Shown here in pieces: positions 5,868 through 10,712 of a DNA stretch of 10,712 nucleotides. Each line of letters opens with the position of its first letter. Position 1 is the first letter of the stretch. Under the pieces are notes generated by a model that was not told the origin of the DNA, made no database searches, and saw only the letters and a program-made list of their open reading frames with translations. The DNA comes from Bifidobacterium breve. GTDB lineage: Bacteria > Actinomycetota > Actinomycetes > UBA12327. Position numbers and translations under genes: made by a program. The stretch lies in assembly GCA_943332445.1 (NCBI GenBank), contig CALQPL010000013.1, positions 1 to 10,712 on the forward strand. The letters are read 5' to 3'.

Positions 5868-7355
5868 ACCGCAATAACCCACTGGATCAATGGCCAGTCC
5901 TACGCCGGCCAAAGCCAGCGCACCGCCAACGTTTTTGATCCTGCCACGGGCAAAGTCAGTTGTGTCGTCGACCTTGCATCCACGGCCGTGGTCAACGAAG
6001 CCGTGGAAGCCGCTCAGGCTGCCTTTGCGTCATGGAGTCAAACCTCACTCGCCCGACGAGCGCAGGTGCTGTTTGCTTTTCGGGAAATCTTGAATGCTCG
6101 CAAAGACGAAGTTGCAGCAGCGATTACCGCTGAGCACGGCAAAGTCCTCAGTGACGCGTTAGGTGAAGTCACCCGAGGCCTAGAAGTCGTTGAATTTGCT
6201 TGCGGCATTCCACACTTGCTCAAAGGTGGCTTCTCGGAGAACGTTTCCACAAACGTGGATTCCTACTCCATCCGCCAGCCCTTGGGTGTGACGGCGATCA
6301 TCTCGCCCTTTAACTTCCCAGCCATGGTTCCGATGTGGTTCTTTCCACTCGCCATCGCTGCCGGTAACGCGGTGATTCTCAAGCCCAGCGAAAAGGACCC
6401 GTCGGCCTCGCTGCTGTTGGCGCACATGTGGAAAGAAGCCGGCCTACCCGATGGTGTCTTTAACGTGGTGCACGGCGACAAGGAGTCTGTTGACGCATTG
6501 CTCACCCACGCGGATGTGAAATCCATTTCTTTTGTTGGTTCCACCCCGATTGCACGTTACGTCTACGAAACCGGAACTGCACATGGCAAGCGTGTTCAGG
6601 CCCTCGGTGGAGCGAAGAACCACATGGTGGTTTTGCCAGATGCCGACCTCGATTTGGCCGCGGATGCCGCGGTGAATGCTGGCTTTGGTTCCGCTGGAGA
6701 GCGGTGCATGGCCATTTCTGCACTCGTAGCCGTGGAACCGGTCGCCGATGCCCTCATTGCCAAGATCGTGGATCGGATGAACTCCCTGGTCACCGGTGAT
6801 GGCCGTCGATCATGCGACATGGGACCGCTGGTGACCGGCGAACATCGCGACAAGGTCGCTAGTTACGTTCAAGCCGGCGTTGATGCGGGCGCCACCGTTG
6901 TTGTGGACGGCCGTGAACCCACCGTTGATGGTGAACCCGGCGGCTTCTGGCTCGGGCCAACACTGTTTGATCACGTGACACCCGACATGACGATCTACAC
7001 CGATGAAATCTTTGGGCCAGTTCTGGCGGTCCTGCGCGTTCCCACGTATGACGCCGCCTTGGAGCTCGTCAATTCCAATCCCTATGGCAATGGCACGGCG
7101 ATCTTCACCAATGATGGGGGAGCGGCGCGTCGTTACCAACACGATGTGGAAGTCGGCATGGTCGGCATCAACGTGCCCGTCCCAGTCCCCATGGCGTACT
7201 ACTCCTTTGGTGGGTGGAAGGCCTCACTCTTCGGCGACTCTCATGCTCACGGCATGGACGGCGTGCACTTCTTTACTCGTGGCAAGGTCATTACGTCACG
7301 ATGGTTGGACCCAAGCCACGGTGGGATCAACTTAGGCTTCCCGCAAAACGACTAA
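5862..7355 (+). CDS. mmsA: CoA-acylating (methyl)malonate-semialdehyde dehydrogenase (MmsA)
   Basis: This NAD-dependent cytoplasmic enzyme converts malonate or methylmalonate semialdehyde plus CoA to acetyl- or propionyl-CoA with loss of CO2; length 497 residues, normal for the family. Diagnostic stretches are SPFNFPAMVPMWFFPLAIA (148-166), LKPSEKDP (173-180), RVQALGGAKNH (244-254), GSAGERCMAIS with catalytic Cys282 (277-287), and the C-terminal PVPVPMAYYSFGGWKASLFG block. The Glu general base of hydrolytic aldehyde dehydrogenases (ELGGK) is Ala247 here, as expected for the CoA-acylating branch. Arg106 (TRGLEVVE) and Arg281 (GERC) match the arginines known in this family to hold the substrate carboxylate, so an aminoaldehyde is an unlikely substrate. 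AGGAG at 5850-5854 favours GTG 5862 (7-base spacing) over the adjacent GTG 5859. The family works in valine, inositol and beta-alanine breakdown; in a polyamine operon a malonate-semialdehyde role is the best guess. Confidence 0.93.
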   Translation: MSTAITHWINGQSYAGQSQRTANVFDPATGKVSCVVDLASTAVVNEAVEAAQAAFASWSQTSLARRAQVLFAFREILNARKDEVAAAITAEHGKVLSDALGEVTRGLEVVEFACGIPHLLKGGFSENVSTNVDSYSIRQPLGVTAIISPFNFPAMVPMWFFPLAIAAGNAVILKPSEKDPSASLLLAHMWKEAGLPDGVFNVVHGDKESVDALLTHADVKSISFVGSTPIARYVYETGTAHGKRVQALGGAKNHMVVLPDADLDLAADAAVNAGFGSAGERCMAISALVAVEPVADALIAKIVDRMNSLVTGDGRRSCDMGPLVTGEHRDKVASYVQAGVDAGATVVVDGREPTVDGEPGGFWLGPTLFDHVTPDMTIYTDEIFGPVLAVLRVPTYDAALELVNSNPYGNGTAIFTNDGGAARRYQHDVEVGMVGINVPVPVPMAYYSFGGWKASLFGDSHAHGMDGVHFFTRGKVITSRWLDPSHGGINLGFPQND

Positions 7356-7374
7356 ATCACGCTGAGCAAATGAA

Positions 7375-7380
7375 TAGGCT
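7375..7380 (+). promoter_or_regulatory. Possible internal -10 box for leaderless transcription of the ureohydrolase gene
   Basis: TAGGCT matches the actinobacterial -10 pattern TANNNT and ends six bases before the ATG at 7387, which would place the RNA start on or next to the start codon. The gene has no convincing Shine-Dalgarno sequence in the 31-base gap. The same geometry is seen at 10217-10229. No clear -35 box is visible. TAGGCT also overlaps the second copy of a GCTGAG direct repeat (7361-7366 and 7378-7383). Confidence 0.35.
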
Positions 7381-7386
7381 GAGAAT

Positions 7387-8412
7387 ATGACTCGATACGG
7401 CGGACAGTACGGACCTGACATCACTTTCCTGGGTGTGGACAAGTGCGACCTTGATGAGCCTGCGAGTTATGCGCTAGCTGATGTGGTGATCGTGGGTGCG
7501 CCCTTTGACGGCGGAACGTCCTATCGCTCGGGTGCTCGCATGGGTCCACAGGCCATTCGCATGACGGACTACTTGCCGCATGATGGCTCGCGTCCTTCGC
7601 TGGCGATGCGTGTTGATGGATTGCACGACATGCGCGTGGTGGACGCCGGTGACGTCGAAATGTTCTCTGGTGATGCGGCCGCCTCGTGCGCAGCGTTGGA
7701 AGTTCAGGTCCAAAAGATCGCTGAGGCCGGTGCCATCCCGATCATCCTTGGTGGCGACCACACCGTCACCTGGCCCGATGTGACCGCGGTGGCTCGTGCC
7801 CGCGGCTGGGGTCGAGTCGGTGTTCTGCATTTCGATGCCCATGCCGATACCGGTGATATTGAGTTCGGATCACTGATTGGCCACGGCCAACCCATGCGCC
7901 GCCTGATCGAATCCGGTGCAGCGCGAGGGGACCGCTTCTTGCAAATTGGTTTGCGCGGATATTGGCCACCTCCGGAGACGTTGGACTGGATGGCTCAGCA
8001 GGGCATGCGTTCCTACGAGATGTCGGAAATTGGTGCGCGTGGGTTGAACGAATGTTTGACCGAGGCGTTCTCCATCGCGATGGATGAATGTGATGGCGTG
8101 TTCTTGTCTGTTGACGTTGACGTGTGCGATCCCGCTCATGCGCCGGGTACCGGCACTCCAGAACCTGGGGGGTTGACTGCTCGCGAACTGCTTGATGCCG
8201 TGCGACGAATCTGTCTTGAGCTTCCGGTCCTGGGAATGGATGTCGTAGAAGTCAGTCCGCCCTATGACCACGCCGACATCACGGCAGCGTTAGGCAATCG
8301 AGTCGTCCTTGAAGCAATCTCTGCGATTGCTCGTCGTCGCCAGGACCTGCGTGATGGCACACATTGGGACCCCAAACAGCCTTTGCTGGCTGATCGAATC
8401 CCTGGCGAGTAA
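7387..8412 (+). CDS. speB: Ureohydrolase, agmatinase/guanidinobutyrase family (SpeB-like)
   Basis: This is a binuclear manganese amidinohydrolase that releases urea from a guanidino compound, 341 residues, with all expected metal ligands: His125 in GGDHTVT, Asp150/His152/Asp154 in HFDAHAD, and Asp243/Asp245 in SVDVDVCDPAHAPGTGTPEP. The N-terminal VGAPFDGGTSYRSGARMGP (36-54) is the other family signature. The substrate loop reads TGDIEFGSLIGHGQPMRRL (155-173), which by eye is nearer to guanidino-acid hydrolases and actinobacterial relatives than to E. coli agmatinase, so agmatine, 4-guanidinobutyrate and 3-guanidinopropionate are all candidates. Products would be putrescine, GABA or beta-alanine, each of which fits the operon. 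The C-terminus is about 20 to 30 residues longer than many agmatinases. The ATG at 7387 follows mmsA by 31 bases without a clear ribosome site and may be read as a leaderless start. The symbol marks the family, not a proven substrate. Confidence 0.88.
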   Translation: MTRYGGQYGPDITFLGVDKCDLDEPASYALADVVIVGAPFDGGTSYRSGARMGPQAIRMTDYLPHDGSRPSLAMRVDGLHDMRVVDAGDVEMFSGDAAASCAALEVQVQKIAEAGAIPIILGGDHTVTWPDVTAVARARGWGRVGVLHFDAHADTGDIEFGSLIGHGQPMRRLIESGAARGDRFLQIGLRGYWPPPETLDWMAQQGMRSYEMSEIGARGLNECLTEAFSIAMDECDGVFLSVDVDVCDPAHAPGTGTPEPGGLTARELLDAVRRICLELPVLGMDVVEVSPPYDHADITAALGNRVVLEAISAIARRRQDLRDGTHWDPKQPLLADRIPGE

Positions 8413-8430
8413 CGCCCACTGACCAGGGCG
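8413..8430. terminator. Short GC-rich stem-loop between convergent genes, possible bidirectional terminator
   Basis: CGCCC (8413-8417) pairs with GGGCG (8426-8430) around an eight-base loop. It starts immediately after the TAA of the ureohydrolase gene and lies in the 35-base gap before the 3' end of the permease gene on the other strand. No T-run follows on either strand, so a classical Rho-independent terminator is not demonstrated; T-less hairpin terminators have been proposed in actinobacteria. Confidence 0.4.
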
Positions 8431-8447
8431 GTTGGGTCCGGGATCTC

Positions 8448-10094
8448 CTAGAGGGTGTCGCGCTCTTCGCGCGCTTCCTCTTCGTCCTTCTCCAGTTCAG
8501 CCACTGACATCGGTGGAACCACTGTCTGTTCCATAGACGGAGCATCAGGCATTGCCGGTGCCAAGAGGTCTCGGCGGTTGCCTTCAAGGACAACGATTTC
8601 GGTGTCGCGGTTCAGGGTTTCACCGGTGAAGAAGTGCGGCGAACGCCATTGAGTGACAAACATCAAAATCACACCCAGCAGGAGTGATCCCACCGAGATC
8701 ACGAAGATGCCGCCCATGGTGACGCCAAGGACTGTGAGGGTGGTTTCGGAGTTGTCTGGATTGAAGTTACTGATCAACGTTTCAACAAAGGCAGCTAAAA
8801 GAATGACACCGCCAAGGAATGGCAAGACAACACGAACCAATGCATCTTTGAGGGTGGTGCCACGGTCGTTCTTGAAATACCAAGCCGCGGCGAATCCGGT
8901 CAGTCCGTAGTAGAAAGCGATGAGCAATCCCACCGAGAGCGCGGCATCACCAAGGATGTTGTCTGAAATCGACGCCAAGAGGACGTAGAACACGATGGAG
9001 ACGCCACCCATGGCTACCGTGGCAACCGTTGGGGTCAGGTAACGCTTGTGGGTTTGTGCAAACTTCGGGGGCAGAGCTTCGTAGGCCGCCATCGACAAAG
9101 CCACGCGCGACGTCGGCAAGATCGTGGTCTGTGTTGATGCTGCCGCTGAGGTCAAAATCGCAAAGATCAAGAACTTGTCAAAGTTGGCACCAAGGACCTG
9201 ACTGCCCACCGACGAAAACACATCATCGCTTCCGTTGATCGCCTCAAGCCCAGCGAAGGACATCGTGGCTACGGTGACAATGGAGTAGGTGCCGAGCAGG
9301 ATCAGCGTTGACATCACGGCTGCGCGGCCGGGTGTGCTGGTGGGGTCCTTGGTCTCTTCATTGACAGAAACCGCGCTATCCCAGCCCCAGTAAATAAAGA
9401 CGGCAAGCAAAAGTGCACCGGAAAATGCGGCAATGGTGGACTGGCTTCCATCAAAGGAACTGATGGCAAAGGGGTTGAACCAACTCCAGGTGGGCTTGAT
9501 GGAGGTGTCGAGCGCGTTGTTGGAGTACACGCGGAAAAGTGCAACGGCACTAAAGATGAACAAGATGACGATTTCAATGGCGAGGAAGGCGAACTGCAAC
9601 TTTGCGGACAGTTCAATGCCTCGGTAACACACCCACGTGAGCACGACGATCCACAGGCAGCCAACGAGCGTCACCCAGAATCGGTTGTTGGCCAGGTCCT
9701 CGGCTCCAAACATCAGGAAGAAGTAAGAGCCCGCAATTTGAGCCAAACTTGCCATAACGATGACGTCTGCCGCGATGATTCCCCAGCCACCCATCCAGCC
9801 AGTCTTCGGTCCGAATGCTTTGGTGGCCCAGGTAAACGTGGTGCCGCAGTCAGGTGCAACGCGATTGAGTTCGCGGTAGGCGTACGCAATGAAAAACATA
9901 GGGATAAACGCCAAGATCATGATGATGGGTGACTGCAAGCCGACGAGGGCGACAACAAAACCCAAAGTGGCAGCAAGGGCATAGCCCGGTGCCGTCGATG
10001 AGACACCGATGACGACGCTGGATAGCAGTCCTAGTGCACCAGACTTGAGACCCTTGGCACCAACATCGCTGGCTTCTTGTGGCGTGGTGGTCAT
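8448..10094 (-). CDS. APC-superfamily amino acid/amine permease
   Basis: This is a secondary transporter of the amino acid-polyamine-organocation superfamily, 548 residues, in the cytoplasmic membrane. About 12 hydrophobic segments lie between residues 20 and 483. The broken first helix carries GVSSTAPGYALAATLG (30-45), the substrate-site motif of this branch, and the end of helix 6 carries SVNEETKDPTSTPG (243-256), the APC consensus EE..NP-like turn. Residues 484-548 form a hydrophilic cytoplasmic tail ending in an Asp/Glu/Arg-rich stretch (531-547). The start is well supported: GAGGAG (10105-10100 on the minus strand) lies five bases ahead of the ATG at 10094. It converges on the polyamine operon and diverges from a saccharopine dehydrogenase-like gene. 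Neighbourhood suggests an amine or amino acid such as putrescine, GABA or a precursor, but APC substrates cannot be read reliably from sequence. Confidence 0.9.
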   Translation of the reverse strand: MTTTPQEASDVGAKGLKSGALGLLSSVVIGVSSTAPGYALAATLGFVVALVGLQSPIIMILAFIPMFFIAYAYRELNRVAPDCGTTFTWATKAFGPKTGWMGGWGIIAADVIVMASLAQIAGSYFFLMFGAEDLANNRFWVTLVGCLWIVVLTWVCYRGIELSAKLQFAFLAIEIVILFIFSAVALFRVYSNNALDTSIKPTWSWFNPFAISSFDGSQSTIAAFSGALLLAVFIYWGWDSAVSVNEETKDPTSTPGRAAVMSTLILLGTYSIVTVATMSFAGLEAINGSDDVFSSVGSQVLGANFDKFLIFAILTSAAASTQTTILPTSRVALSMAAYEALPPKFAQTHKRYLTPTVATVAMGGVSIVFYVLLASISDNILGDAALSVGLLIAFYYGLTGFAAAWYFKNDRGTTLKDALVRVVLPFLGGVILLAAFVETLISNFNPDNSETTLTVLGVTMGGIFVISVGSLLLGVILMFVTQWRSPHFFTGETLNRDTEIVVLEGNRRDLLAPAMPDAPSMEQTVVPPMSVAELEKDEEEAREERDTL

Positions 10095-10228
10095 AGTGAC
10101 TCCTCGTGTCAGGCCCTAGCGGCTTTTTCACGCTACTCGCGAATGTGGGTAAACCGGCGGCATTGCAAGGCAGAAAACATGAGTTTTTTCGGTAGGTACG
10201 CCTGCACATCTGTGGATACAGTGGGTTT
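10095..10228. promoter_or_regulatory. Divergent intergenic region with two short inverted repeats
   Basis: This spacer must hold the start signals of both flanking genes. It contains TAGCG (10117-10121) facing CGCTA (10131-10135) across nine bases, which lies in the probable leader of the permease mRNA, and AAAAC (10174-10178) facing GTTTT (10183-10187) across ATGA, near mid-spacer. Either could be an operator or a weak hairpin. I found no convincing -35/-10 pair for the permease on the minus strand. No small gene is supported here. Confidence 0.4.
10217..10222 (+). promoter_or_regulatory. -10 box placed for a leaderless mRNA of the saccharopine dehydrogenase-like gene
   Basis: TACAGT matches TANNNT and is followed by exactly six bases and then the ATG at 10229. 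There is no Shine-Dalgarno sequence in the bases just upstream. This is the arrangement typical of leaderless transcripts, which are common in actinobacteria. No good -35 element is seen about 17 bases upstream. Confidence 0.5.
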
Positions 10229-10712
10229 ATGCGAATTTTGACCTTGGGTTCAGGCGGTGTGGGTTCAGCGGCCGTGGGTATTGCTACGCGTCGCGATTTT
10301 TTTGAGTTGATGGTCGTCGCCGACTACGACTTGGCTCGTGCTGAGCACACGGTGGGGCGTTTTCCTCGTGACAAACGGTTGATCGCAGCTCAAGTCGATG
10401 CTTCCGACGCGGAGTCAGTGGCCGCCCTTGTGCGAGAGCACAACATCACCCATGTATTCAATGCCGTGGACCCGCGATTTGTGATGCCGATCTTTGAAGG
10501 CGCTATTGCTGGCGGCGCGGACTACCTCGATATGGCGATGTCCTTGTCTAAACCGCATCCCACGGACCCATATTCGCAGGTGGGACTCAAACTCGGTGAT
10601 GAGCAATTTGCTCAAGAACAACACTGGGTTGACTCAGAACGTCTGGCATTGGTCGGCATCGGCATTGAGCCAGGGTTGGCCGATGTGTTCGCGCGCTATG
10701 CGGCCGATGAGC
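10229..10712 (+). CDS. Saccharopine dehydrogenase family protein, N-terminal part (3' end outside window)
   Basis: The first 161 codons of an NAD(P)-dependent oxidoreductase run open to the window edge. The N-terminus MRILTLGSGGVGSAAV has the dinucleotide-binding glycine pattern (G7, G9, G10, G12), and the second strand ends in VVADYDLARAE, with an acidic residue (Asp32) at the cofactor-ribose position. Further on, HVFNAVDPRFVMPIFEGAI (75-93), GADYLDMAMS (96-105) and GIGIEPGLADVFARYAAD (143-160) are landmarks of the saccharopine dehydrogenase/LYS9-like family. Members act in lysine and saccharopine metabolism, and relatives make carboxynorspermidine or homospermidine; polyamine genes next door make the latter worth considering. 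The C-terminal catalytic domain is missing from the window, so function stays open. The ATG is chosen because the Rossmann strand starts at once and a TANNNT box lies six bases ahead. Confidence 0.83.
   Translation, partial: MRILTLGSGGVGSAAVGIATRRDFFELMVVADYDLARAEHTVGRFPRDKRLIAAQVDASDAESVAALVREHNITHVFNAVDPRFVMPIFEGAIAGGADYLDMAMSLSKPHPTDPYSQVGLKLGDEQFAQEQHWVDSERLALVGIGIEPGLADVFARYAADE

Noticed and set aside
1..10712. CRISPR array, insertion sequence, prophage, toxin-antitoxin or defence genes, tRNA or rRNA
   Set aside because: I looked for repeated spacers, transposase motifs, terminal repeats and RNA gene signatures and saw none. All substantial coding space is explained by metabolic and transport genes.

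Overview
The window looks like the chromosome of an actinobacterium of medium GC content (I estimate roughly 55%). The signs are GTG starts beside ATG starts, a substrate-binding lipoprotein with a twin-arginine type signal, two start codons placed as for leaderless mRNAs (a TANNNT box exactly six bases upstream), and protein sequences typical of actinobacterial polyamine-utilisation clusters. I cannot fix the genus; freshwater or marine actinobacteria would fit, but that is a guess.

Layout. Positions 1-8412 hold one co-directional (+) block, almost certainly an operon: the 3' end of a gamma-aminobutyraldehyde dehydrogenase gene; a complete spermidine/putrescine-type ABC importer in the order potD (binding lipoprotein), potA (ATPase), potB and potC (permeases); a PuuB-like FAD amine oxidoreductase; a CoA-acylating (methyl)malonate-semialdehyde dehydrogenase (mmsA); and a manganese ureohydrolase of the agmatinase/guanidinobutyrase family. 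Gaps inside the block run from a 1-base overlap to 73 bases. A short stem-loop follows this block, and then a convergent APC-superfamily permease gene (10094-8448, minus strand). A 134-base divergent spacer separates that gene from the start of a saccharopine dehydrogenase-like gene (10229 to the window end, plus strand, cut off).

How the genes work together (inference from families). The ABC importer brings in polyamines. The ureohydrolase removes urea from an imported or internal guanidino compound (agmatine to putrescine, or guanidinobutyrate/guanidinopropionate to GABA/beta-alanine). The FAD enzyme oxidises the amine, and the first aldehyde dehydrogenase oxidises the aminoaldehyde to GABA or beta-alanine. 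MmsA suggests a C3 branch in which malonate semialdehyde becomes acetyl-CoA. The aminotransferase needed to link beta-alanine to malonate semialdehyde is not in the window, nor are a PuuA-type ligase or a regulator. The APC permease may import a related amine or amino acid.

The region is mainly an ordinary catabolic operon and I see no clear novel system. What merits a second look is at RNA level: several gene junctions carry small stem-loops over the ribosome binding site, including a perfect 16-base palindrome enclosing the potC Shine-Dalgarno sequence. Two genes appear to use leaderless starts, and the pairing of mmsA with a ureohydrolase inside a pot operon raises a pathway question. I see no RNA genes, CRISPR arrays, insertion sequences or phage genes.
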